DNA of 6,705 nt from Bacillota bacterium. GTDB lineage: Bacteria > Bacillota > GCA-003054495 > Carboxydocellales > JAJZTU01. This document shows positions 1 to 5,731 of the stretch, piece by piece; within the stretch, counting starts at the first letter, position 1; each line of letters starts with the position of its first letter. The stretch is from contig JAJZTU010000105.1 in the NCBI GenBank assembly GCA_021848765.1, forward strand, positions 1 to 6,705, written 5' to 3'. A program made the position numbers and the translations under genes. The notes below the pieces were generated by a model that saw only the letters and a program-made list of their open reading frames with translations, was not told the origin of the DNA and made no database searches.

Positions 1-621
1 GGTAAAGGGGACCTGGGACTGGACCCCCGGAAATGTCCCAAGCCCACGGTGTTCTGCATCGGGGCTTCCATTCAACTGTATCCGGAAGAATTCTATGCTA
101 AAGGTCTGGATGTAAGGACTGTGGCTACCCGGCGCAATGTTTCCGAAGCCGTGAATCCCCGGGTGAAGTCCTTAAACTACCTGAATAATATTTTGGCCAA
201 AATTGAGGCCAACCTGGCCGGCATCCTGGAAGCGGTCATGATTAACCATGACGGCTATGTTTCGGAGGCCACCGGGGACAATATCTTCATTATTAAGAAG
301 GGTGTGCTGATCACTCCCCCTGTGCATATGGGCATCCTGGAGGGGATTACCCGTAATACGGTAATGGAGCTGGCCAGGAAGCGGGGTATCGAGGTCAGGG
401 AAGATGTCTTTACCCGCCATGATATTTATATTGCTGATGAATGTTTCCTGACCGGTACAGCTGCTGAGCTTATCCCGGTAGTAAAAGTGGACGGACGGGC
501 CATCGGCGACGGCAAACCCGGACCTATGTTCAATCAACTGCTTGAGGATTTCCATAAGCTTACCGAGGTTGACGGGCCGGAAATCTTCCCGGCCACGGTA
601 GCCGAAGCAACCAGCCGGTAA
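1..621 (+). CDS. ilvE: Branched-chain amino acid aminotransferase, 5' end outside window
   Basis: This is a PLP-dependent class IV (D-amino acid transferase fold) aminotransferase. It catalyses the last step of valine, isoleucine and leucine synthesis by moving the amino group from glutamate to the branched 2-keto acid in the cytoplasm. The frame is open from base 1, giving 206 visible residues. By comparison with E. coli IlvE (catalytic Lys159) about 100 N-terminal residues lie upstream. An in-frame GTG at 49 is internal, because the conserved stretch GDLGLDPRKCPKP precedes it. Visible hallmarks, numbered from base 1, are the PLP lysine in RVKSLNYLNN (K56, bases 166-168), SEATGDNIF with its glutamate at 89, GITR at 115-118, and the phosphate-binding GTAAE at 152-156. 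The C-terminus is complete, ending in TAA. It reads in the same direction as ilvD, which starts 84 nt downstream, so it is probably the upstream member of the same operon. The family call is secure; distinguishing it from D-alanine aminotransferase rests on operon context and the IlvE-like motifs. Confidence 0.95.
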   Translation, partial: GKGDLGLDPRKCPKPTVFCIGASIQLYPEEFYAKGLDVRTVATRRNVSEAVNPRVKSLNYLNNILAKIEANLAGILEAVMINHDGYVSEATGDNIFIIKKGVLITPPVHMGILEGITRNTVMELARKRGIEVREDVFTRHDIYIADECFLTGTAAELIPVVKVDGRAIGDGKPGPMFNQLLEDFHKLTEVDGPEIFPATVAEATSR

Positions 622-631
622 CCTTGCTTTT

Positions 632-658
632 AAGCCCTGGCCCGAACAAAAAGGGCTT
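632..658 (+). other. Weak hairpin between ilvE and ilvD
   Basis: AAGCCC (632-637) can pair with GGGCTT (653-658) around a 15-nt loop, just after the ilvE stop. The stem is only 6 bp, and what follows (TAGACTGG) has no T-run, so it does not look like an efficient intrinsic terminator. It may slightly reduce read-through or protect the 3' end of ilvE mRNA, or mean nothing. The rest of the 84-nt gap shows no T-box sequence and no leader peptide rich in branched-chain codons. Confidence 0.25.
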
Positions 659-690
659 TAGACTGGCAGTTATTAAACCGTTAAGTTAGT

Positions 691-697
691 GAGGAGG
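691..697 (+). promoter_or_regulatory. Ribosome binding site that sets the ilvD start
   Basis: GAGGAGG is a strong Shine-Dalgarno sequence. It lies 8 nt before the TTG at 706 but only 2 nt before the in-frame GTG at 700, and 23 nt before the ATG at 721. Spacing therefore favours the TTG start. Confidence 0.85.
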
Positions 698-705
698 TAG
701 TGATT

Positions 706-2370
706 TTGCGCAGTGATGCTATGAAGAAAGGGTTGGAAAAGGCTCCTCACCGTTCCCTGTTTAAAGCCATGGGTTATATTGATGAGGAACTGGACCAGCC
801 GCTCATCGGAATTGTCAATTCCCACAACGAAGTAGTCCCCGGGCATATCCACCTGGATACCATCGCTGAAGCGGTTAAAGCCGGGGTGCGCATGGCCGGG
901 GGGACTCCCATCGAGTTTCCGGCCATTGGGGTATGTGACGGTATTGCCATGAACCACACCGGGATGAAATATTCCCTGGCCAGCCGGGAACTGATTGCAG
1001 ATTCTATTGAGGTTATGACCAGAGCACATGCCTTTGACGGCCTGGTGCTCATTCCCAACTGTGACAAGGTAGTGCCGGGGATGCTGATGGCAGCCGCCCG
1101 GCTGAATATCCCAACCGTCGTGATCAGCGGCGGCCCTATGTTAGCCGGGAAATTCCAGGGCAAAAATGTCTCCGTGACCACAGTCTTTGAGGCGGTAGGC
1201 GCGGTAGGCAGCGGCAAAATGACTATGGAAGAACTGGCTGAATTGGAAGAGAAGGCCTGCCCCGGCTGTGGCTCCTGTTCCGGGATGTTTACCGCCAACT
1301 CGATGAACTGCCTGACCGAGGTCCTCGGGATGGGCCTGCCCGGCAACGGAACAATACCGGCGGTTATGGCGGCTCGCCAGCGGCTGGCCAAGGCAGCCGG
1401 GAGAAAAATATTGGAACTGGTGGCCAGGGACATCAAGCCACTGGATATAATGAAGCCCGAAGCTTTCCGGAACGCCCTGACTGTAGATATGGCCATGGGC
1501 TGTTCCACCAATACTATCCTGCACCTGCCTGCCATTGCTCATGAGGCCGGGGTTGCCCTCGACCTGGAGCTGGTCAACGAGATCAGCGCTAAGACTCCTC
1601 ACCTCTGCAAGTTGAGCCCGGCGGGCCACCATCATATCGAAGACCTGGATGCCGCCGGGGGAATTCCTGCGGTGATGGCTGAACTCAGCCGCAAGGGCCT
1701 GATGCACACCGGCCTGATGACCGTTACCGGGCGTACTCTGGAGGAAAACCTCTCCGGTGTGCAGGTATTGGACCGGGAGGTTATCCGCAGTGTGGAAGAA
1801 CCCTACAGCCACATCGGCGGTTTGGCCGCCCTGAAGGGCAACCTGGCGCCTGACGGTGCAGTGGTAAAAAGAGCGGCAGTAGCGCCGGAAATGATGAAAC
1901 ATACCGGACCGGCCAGGGTGTTCACCTCGGAAGAGGAAGCAGTTGAAGCTATTATGGGACAAAAAATCAATCAAGGTGATGTCATAGTTATCCGTTATGA
2001 GGGGCCCAAAGGGGGACCCGGCATGCGGGAGATGCTAACTCCTACCGCTGCTATTGCCGGTATCGGCCTGGATAAGGATGTGGCCCTGATTACCGACGGC
2101 CGTTTCTCAGGGGCTACCCGGGGCGCTTCCATCGGGCACGTTTCTCCCGAAGCTGCTGAAGGCGGACCCATTGCCCTGGTACAAGAGGGTGACTTGATAA
2201 AAATTGATATAGAAAACTGTACTCTGGACCTGCTGGTCAGCGGGGCAGAACTCGCTTCCCGTCGCGCCGGCTGGCAGCCTCCGGCCCCTAAGGTCAGGTC
2301 AGGATACCTGGCCAGGTATGCCAAACTGGTGACCTCGGCCAGCACCGGGGCAGTACTGAAGGTCGATTAG
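706..2370 (+). CDS. ilvD: Dihydroxyacid dehydratase (TTG start)
   Basis: This enzyme dehydrates 2,3-dihydroxy-isovalerate and 2,3-dihydroxy-3-methylvalerate to the 2-keto acids used by IlvE. It is a cytoplasmic iron-sulfur, Mg-dependent enzyme of the IlvD/Edd family. I choose TTG at 706 (554 aa) because it has ideal spacing from GAGGAGG and gives the usual N-terminus (M)RSDAMKKGLEKAPHRSL; GTG at 700 would add two residues. Both family signatures are present: CDKVVPGMLMA at 119-129 and ALITDGRFSGAT at 460-471, the latter with the active-site serine near 468. The cluster cysteines are C119 and C191, in a CPGCGSCSGM segment at 185-194. The first cysteine of the [2Fe-2S] subclass is missing: VPGH stands at 44-47, as in E. 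coli IlvD, which suggests an oxygen-sensitive [4Fe-4S] enzyme (inference). Length is normal for the family and no damage is seen. It lies between ilvE and ilvB in the same direction. Confidence 0.97.
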   Translation: MRSDAMKKGLEKAPHRSLFKAMGYIDEELDQPLIGIVNSHNEVVPGHIHLDTIAEAVKAGVRMAGGTPIEFPAIGVCDGIAMNHTGMKYSLASRELIADSIEVMTRAHAFDGLVLIPNCDKVVPGMLMAAARLNIPTVVISGGPMLAGKFQGKNVSVTTVFEAVGAVGSGKMTMEELAELEEKACPGCGSCSGMFTANSMNCLTEVLGMGLPGNGTIPAVMAARQRLAKAAGRKILELVARDIKPLDIMKPEAFRNALTVDMAMGCSTNTILHLPAIAHEAGVALDLELVNEISAKTPHLCKLSPAGHHHIEDLDAAGGIPAVMAELSRKGLMHTGLMTVTGRTLEENLSGVQVLDREVIRSVEEPYSHIGGLAALKGNLAPDGAVVKRAAVAPEMMKHTGPARVFTSEEEAVEAIMGQKINQGDVIVIRYEGPKGGPGMREMLTPTAAIAGIGLDKDVALITDGRFSGATRGASIGHVSPEAAEGGPIALVQEGDLIKIDIENCTLDLLVSGAELASRRAGWQPPAPKVRSGYLARYAKLVTSASTGAVLKVD

Positions 2371-2410
2371 AAGCTCAGGCGGATAGTTTAATTTGCAGTC
2401 CAAATAATTA

Positions 2411-2421
2411 GCTAAGTTAGC
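2411..2421. promoter_or_regulatory. 11-bp palindrome upstream of ilvB, possible operator
   Basis: GCTAA-G-TTAGC is a perfect inverted repeat around one central base. With a one-base bulge, three further pairs (ATT 2407-2409 with AAT 2422-2424) extend it. Its core TAAGTTAG (2413-2420) recurs at 682-689 upstream of ilvD. It could be a protein-binding site, but the evidence is only symmetry and the shared octamer. No convincing -35/-10 pair is visible around it. Confidence 0.25.
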
Positions 2422-2424
2422 AAT

Positions 2425-2468
2425 CCCAAATAGAAAGCCCAAATAGAAAGCCCAAATAGAAAGCCCAA
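2425..2468 (+). repeat. 13-bp tandem repeat array (3 full units plus partial) before ilvB
   Basis: The unit CCCAAATAGAAAG occurs three times without change at 2425-2437, 2438-2450 and 2451-2463, followed by CCCAA at 2464-2468. It is non-coding and sits in the 113-nt gap between ilvD and ilvB, ending two bases before the G-rich ribosome binding site. The two preceding 13-nt blocks keep the same phase with weaker match (2399-2411, 9 of 13; 2412-2424, 7 of 13), so the array may once have been longer. The repeat is certain; any function is unknown. Confidence 0.95.
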
Positions 2469-2469
2469 T

Positions 2470-2478
2470 GGGGGGTGA
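2470..2478 (+). promoter_or_regulatory. Ribosome binding site of ilvB
   Basis: GGGGGGTGA resembles the full anti-Shine-Dalgarno complement GGAGGTGA with one substitution, and its G-block (2471-2475) ends 8 nt before the ATG at 2484. The four CCC triplets of the adjoining repeat array could pair weakly with this G-run, which is only a possibility. Confidence 0.7.
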
Positions 2479-2483
2479 GGTAA

Positions 2484-4151
2484 ATGAAACTGACAGGAGC
2501 GGAAATCCTGGTTAAGAGTCTGGAAGCCGAAGGGGTGGACACTATTTTCGGCTATCCGGGGGGCGGTGTGCTCAATATCTATGACGCCCTCTATGACTGT
2601 AACTTAAACCACGTTCTAACCAGGCACGAGCAGGGCGCTGCCCATGCTGCCGACGGCTACGCGCGGGCCACCGGAAAACCCGGAGTCTGCCTGGCTACCT
2701 CCGGCCCCGGGGCAACCAACCTGGTCACCGGCCTGGCAAATGCCTATATGGATTCCATTCCCCTGGTTGCTCTTACCGGTCAGGTAGCAACTAATTTTAT
2801 CGGTAAAGATTCCTTCCAGGAAGCTGACATCACCGGGATTACCCTGCCGGTTACCAAGCATAATTATCTCGTCAAGGATGTTAAGGAGCTTTCCCGGGTC
2901 ATCAAAGAGGCCTTTCATATCGCTACCACCGGGCGGCCGGGGCCGGTTTTGATTGACATCCCTAAGGATATTTCCGCTACCCGGACAGATTTTGAATATC
3001 CGGAGACTGTTAATTTACGGGGATATAATCCTTATGTGGAAGCCGGCCAGGAACAGATTAACCTGGCAGCTCAGGCCATTGCCGGGGCCCAGCGGCCGGT
3101 AATCTATGCCGGGGGCGGTATTATAGCCTCCCATGCCAGCGCGGAACTGAAACAGTTGGCAGAACTGATCCTGGCCCCGGTAACCACCACCCTGATGGCC
3201 ATGGGCTGTTTCCCGGAGAATCATCCCTTGTCCCTGGGGATGCTGGGTATGCACGGGACCGCCTATGCCAACTACGCTGTCAGTGACTGTGACTTGCTAA
3301 TTGCTGTAGGAGCCAGATTTGATGACCGGGTAACCGGAAATGTGGCCACCTTTGCTCCTGATGCAAAAATTATCCATATTGACATAGATCCGGCCGAAAT
3401 GGGGAAAAATGTCCGGGTAGATATCCGTGTGCTGGGAGATGTGAAAAACTCCCTGGCCCGCTTGGTGGAACGGGTTTCCGCTAAAATGGCCACAGAATGG
3501 CAGGACAAAATTGCCCGGTGGAAAAAGGAACATCCCTTATCCTATGATCAGAAGTGCGGGGGTCTCAAGCCCCAGTACGTTATTGAACAAATTTCTGAAC
3601 TGACCAAAGACAGGGAGGCCAAAATTTGTACTGAGGTTGGCCAGCACCAAATGTGGGCTGCCCAGTATTACACCTTTACCCAGCCCCGCTCCTTTATCTC
3701 CTCAGGGGGATTGGGGACCATGGGCTACGGGTTCCCTTCGTCCATCGGGGCACAGGTAGGCTGTCCTGACGCCACGGTATTTAACATTGCGGGTGATGGG
3801 AGTATCCAGATGAACATCCAGGAACTGGCCACCGCTGTTCAATACGAGCTTCCGGTCAATGTAGCTATCATGAATAATGGCTTCCTGGGCATGGTCCGCC
3901 AGTGGCAGGAGATGTTCTACAAAAGGCGTTACTGTAATGTGGAGATTACCGCCCCGGATTTTGTCAAACTGGCTGAGGCCTATGGCGCCGAAGGCATCCG
4001 GGTAACCGAGGCAGCCCAGGTCAAGCCCGCCCTGGAACAAGCCATGGCCTCCAGTAAACCGGTGTTTTTGGACTTCATCGTAGAAAAGGAAGAAAACGTA
4101 TTCCCCATGGTGCCTCCAGGCGGGTCGCTGAACAAGATGATTGGGGGTTAA
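2484..4151 (+). CDS. ilvB: Acetohydroxyacid synthase (acetolactate synthase) large catalytic subunit, copy 1
   Basis: This ThDP- and FAD-dependent enzyme carries out the first shared step. It makes 2-acetolactate from two pyruvates, or 2-aceto-2-hydroxybutyrate from pyruvate plus 2-ketobutyrate. The 555 residues have the full family layout. The N-terminal ThDP pyrimidine domain (about 1-165) carries the catalytic glutamate E49 in TRHEQGAAHAADGYA and then SGPGATNLVTG. A central FAD/sugar-binding-type domain follows (about 190-330) with GARFDDRVTG at 276-285. The C-terminal diphosphate domain has GDGS at 437-440 and NN at 464-465. W474 in MVRQWQEMFY matches E. coli AHAS II Trp464, which favours 2-ketobutyrate, so this is a biosynthetic AHAS and not a catabolic AlsS. 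The ATG start has good ribosome binding site spacing. The gene is followed after 3 nt by its regulatory subunit ilvN and is complete. Confidence 0.97.
   Translation: MKLTGAEILVKSLEAEGVDTIFGYPGGGVLNIYDALYDCNLNHVLTRHEQGAAHAADGYARATGKPGVCLATSGPGATNLVTGLANAYMDSIPLVALTGQVATNFIGKDSFQEADITGITLPVTKHNYLVKDVKELSRVIKEAFHIATTGRPGPVLIDIPKDISATRTDFEYPETVNLRGYNPYVEAGQEQINLAAQAIAGAQRPVIYAGGGIIASHASAELKQLAELILAPVTTTLMAMGCFPENHPLSLGMLGMHGTAYANYAVSDCDLLIAVGARFDDRVTGNVATFAPDAKIIHIDIDPAEMGKNVRVDIRVLGDVKNSLARLVERVSAKMATEWQDKIARWKKEHPLSYDQKCGGLKPQYVIEQISELTKDREAKICTEVGQHQMWAAQYYTFTQPRSFISSGGLGTMGYGFPSSIGAQVGCPDATVFNIAGDGSIQMNIQELATAVQYELPVNVAIMNNGFLGMVRQWQEMFYKRRYCNVEITAPDFVKLAEAYGAEGIRVTEAAQVKPALEQAMASSKPVFLDFIVEKEENVFPMVPPGGSLNKMIGG
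4143..4147 (+). promoter_or_regulatory. Ribosome binding site of ilvN inside the ilvB 3' end
   Basis: GGGGG lies in the last two glycine codons of ilvB, 7 nt before the ilvN ATG. With only 3 nt between stop and start, this arrangement points to translational coupling of the two subunits. Confidence 0.6.
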
Positions 4152-4154
4152 TCT

Positions 4155-4667
4155 ATGCGCCATACTCTAGCCGTACTAGTGGAGAATAACCCGGGGGTAC
4201 TGACCAGGGTTGCCGGGCTCTTCAGCCGGCGAGGCTATAATATTGACAGCTTGGCAGTGGGGAGGACGGAGAATCCCCGGATTTCCCGCATGACCATAGT
4301 GGTGGAGGGTGATGACCTGGTTATCGAACAGGTTACCAAGCAGCTCCACAAACTGGTGGACGTACTGAAAATCAGTGACATTACCTCTGAAGAGTATGTG
4401 GACAGAGAACTGATGCTGATTAAGGTCAATTCCGCCGACCAGTCCTTACGGGCTGAGATAATGCAGATAGTTGACATTTTCCGGGCCAGAATAGTGGATA
4501 TCGGCCGCAAAAGCCTGACCATTGAGGCCACGGGAGATGAAGGCAAAATAAATGCTCTGGAGCAGTCCTTGCGGCCATTTGGGATCAGAGAAGTGGTGCG
4601 GACCGGTAAAATAGCCATGCTCCGGGGGCAAAAATCCACATCCATGGAATCTAAGGAGGAAGAGTAA
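4155..4667 (+). CDS. ilvN: Acetohydroxyacid synthase small regulatory subunit
   Basis: This is the regulatory partner of IlvB. It stimulates the catalytic subunit and confers feedback inhibition by branched-chain amino acids, mainly valine. The 170-residue protein has the standard two-part layout. An N-terminal ACT domain (about 3-77) contains VLVENNPGVLTRVAGLFSRR and GYNIDSL. A C-terminal domain (about 84-158) runs from DRELMLIKV to KIAMLRG. G14 and N29, which in E. coli IlvH are needed for valine inhibition, are present at the same positions, so valine sensitivity is predicted. A short charged tail (SMESKEEE) overlaps the ribosome binding site of ilvC. The gene starts 3 nt after ilvB and ends 3 nt before ilvC. 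It is the only small subunit seen, although two large subunits flank the ilvN-ilvC pair. The name ilvH would be equally valid. Confidence 0.96.
   Translation: MRHTLAVLVENNPGVLTRVAGLFSRRGYNIDSLAVGRTENPRISRMTIVVEGDDLVIEQVTKQLHKLVDVLKISDITSEEYVDRELMLIKVNSADQSLRAEIMQIVDIFRARIVDIGRKSLTIEATGDEGKINALEQSLRPFGIREVVRTGKIAMLRGQKSTSMESKEEE
4653..4660 (+). promoter_or_regulatory. Ribosome binding site of ilvC inside the ilvN 3' end
   Basis: AAGGAGGA is a strong Shine-Dalgarno sequence encoded within the last codons of ilvN (Lys-Glu-Glu-Glu). The GGAGG ends 11 nt before the ilvC ATG, slightly longer than usual spacing. Confidence 0.8.
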
Positions 4668-4670
4668 ACA

Positions 4671-5669
4671 ATGGTAAAGTGTTACTACAACGAAGATGCT
4701 GATTTAAACCTGTTAAAGAACAAGGCTGTTGCTGTTATCGGTTATGGCAGCCAAGGCCATGCCCAGGCCCAAAACCTTAGAGATAGCGGTATTAACGTGG
4801 TTGTAGGTCTCCGTCCCGGCAGTAAGCGCTGGCAGGAGGCTGAAGCAGCCGGCCTGAAGGTTACCACCGTCAGTGAAGCCGCCCAGCAAGCCCAAATCAT
4901 CCAGATACTCACTCCGGATGAGACCCAGCGGGCTATCTATGAAGCTGAAATCGCTCCGTACTTAACCGAGGGCAAAGCCCTCATGTTTTCCCATGGCTTT
5001 AATATCCATTTTGGCCAAATCGTGCCCCCTGCCAATGTGGATGTCTTCCTGGCAGCTCCCAAGGGCCCCGGTCACATGGTACGCCGGATGTATGAGCAGG
5101 GAGCGGGGGTACCTGGGCTAATCGCCATTTACCAGGACTACACCGGCAAGGCGAAGGACCTGGCTTTGGCCTATGCCTGCGGCATTGGCTGCACACGGGC
5201 AGGGGTTTTTGAGACCACTTTCAAGGAAGAAACTGAAACCGACCTCTTCGGTGAGCAGGCTGTCCTCTGCGGCGGCGCTTCCGAACTGGTTAAGGCAGGC
5301 TTTGACACCCTGGTGGAAGCCGGTTATGCTCCTGAAATGGCCTATTTCGAGTGTCTCCATGAGCTGAAGCTCATCGTGGACTTAATGTATGAAGGCGGCC
5401 TGTCCTGGATGCGCTACTCCATCAGTGACACCGCCCAGTACGGGGACTTCATGATCGGCAAGCGGATCATCAACGAAGAAACCCGTAAGGAAATGAAAAA
5501 AGTACTTAAAGAAATCCAAAACGGCGAATTCGCCCGGAATTGGATCCTGGAAAACCAGGCTAACCGCCCTGTATTTAATGCCATCAACAAGGCAGAGCAG
5601 GAACATCCCGTTGAAGTAGTTGGAAAAGAGCTGCGGGCCATGATGCCTTGGTTGAAAAAGAAAGACTAA
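4671..5669 (+). CDS. ilvC: Ketol-acid reductoisomerase, class I (short form)
   Basis: This enzyme converts acetolactate and acetohydroxybutyrate to the dihydroxy acids used by IlvD, by Mg-dependent alkyl migration and NAD(P)H reduction. At 332 residues it is the short class I form. An N-terminal Rossmann domain (about 1-182) has GYGSQG at 24-29 and the cofactor loop GLRPGSKRW at 46-54. FSHGFNIHF holds the conserved histidine H108, and PKGPGH lies at 130-135. The knotted C-terminal domain supplies the metal ligands: D191 and E195 in ETDLFGEQ, and E227 and E231 in FECLHELK. R48, S51, K52 and R53 in the cofactor loop would suit the 2'-phosphate of NADPH, an inference rather than proof. The start is ATG, 3 nt after ilvN. 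The gene is complete and followed by a hairpin. Confidence 0.97.
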   Translation: MVKCYYNEDADLNLLKNKAVAVIGYGSQGHAQAQNLRDSGINVVVGLRPGSKRWQEAEAAGLKVTTVSEAAQQAQIIQILTPDETQRAIYEAEIAPYLTEGKALMFSHGFNIHFGQIVPPANVDVFLAAPKGPGHMVRRMYEQGAGVPGLIAIYQDYTGKAKDLALAYACGIGCTRAGVFETTFKEETETDLFGEQAVLCGGASELVKAGFDTLVEAGYAPEMAYFECLHELKLIVDLMYEGGLSWMRYSISDTAQYGDFMIGKRIINEETRKEMKKVLKEIQNGEFARNWILENQANRPVFNAINKAEQEHPVEVVGKELRAMMPWLKKKD

Positions 5670-5687
5670 ATACTGCAAAGTGGTTGT

Positions 5688-5710
5688 GTGCGGCCCGTAA
5701 AGGGCCGTAT
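5688..5710 (+). terminator. GC-rich hairpin after ilvC, possible weak terminator or attenuator
   Basis: CGGCCC (5691-5696) pairs perfectly with GGGCCG (5702-5707) around a 5-nt loop GTAAA. Three further outer pairs, two of them G-U, extend the stem to 5688-5710. The sequence continues TTC, so together with the stem end the T-tract is short (TATTTC). It lies 18 nt past the ilvC stop and ends 8 nt before the ribosome binding site of the next gene. It could cause partial termination, or mark an mRNA processing or stability boundary, lowering or separating expression of the second ilvB. Confidence 0.4.
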
Positions 5711-5718
5711 TTCATAAC

Positions 5719-5726
5719 AAGGAGGG
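5719..5726 (+). promoter_or_regulatory. Ribosome binding site of the second ilvB
   Basis: AAGGAGGG is a near-perfect Shine-Dalgarno sequence. GGAGG (5721-5725) ends 6 nt before the ATG at 5732, so the second large subunit should be well translated whenever it is transcribed. Confidence 0.85.
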
Positions 5727-5731
5727 ATACC

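Noticed and set aside
49..621. ilvE starting at the GTG at base 49
   Set aside because: The frame is open to base 1, and the residues before the GTG match the conserved IlvE segment GDLGLDPRKCPKP, so the true start is upstream of the window.
622..705. Possible T-box riboswitch or leader-peptide attenuator upstream of ilvD
   Set aside because: No AGGGTGGNACCGCG-like T-box sequence, no terminator/antiterminator pair and no short frame rich in Leu, Ile or Val codons is present. The gap is also too short. The 2371-2483 and 5670-5731 gaps lack these as well; any such leader would be upstream of base 1.
774..1974. Long antisense open frames inside ilvD (up to about 277 codons), and similar ones under ilvB, ilvN, ilvC and the second ilvB
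   Set aside because: They lie wholly opposite well-supported conserved genes, overlap each other in different frames, and show no recognisable protein motif. They are what codon bias produces on the opposite strand.
2425..2468. CRISPR array
   Set aside because: The units are 13 bp in direct tandem with no spacers, so this is a simple tandem repeat.
2371..2483. Promoter in the ilvD-ilvB gap (TTGCAG at 2393-2398 as a -35 box)
   Set aside because: No acceptable -10 box lies at 16-18 nt spacing, so I cannot support a promoter from sequence alone.
2468..2515. Short 15-codon frame starting at ATG 2468, overlapping the ilvB start
   Set aside because: It has no ribosome binding site of its own, is out of frame with ilvB and encodes nothing recognisable.
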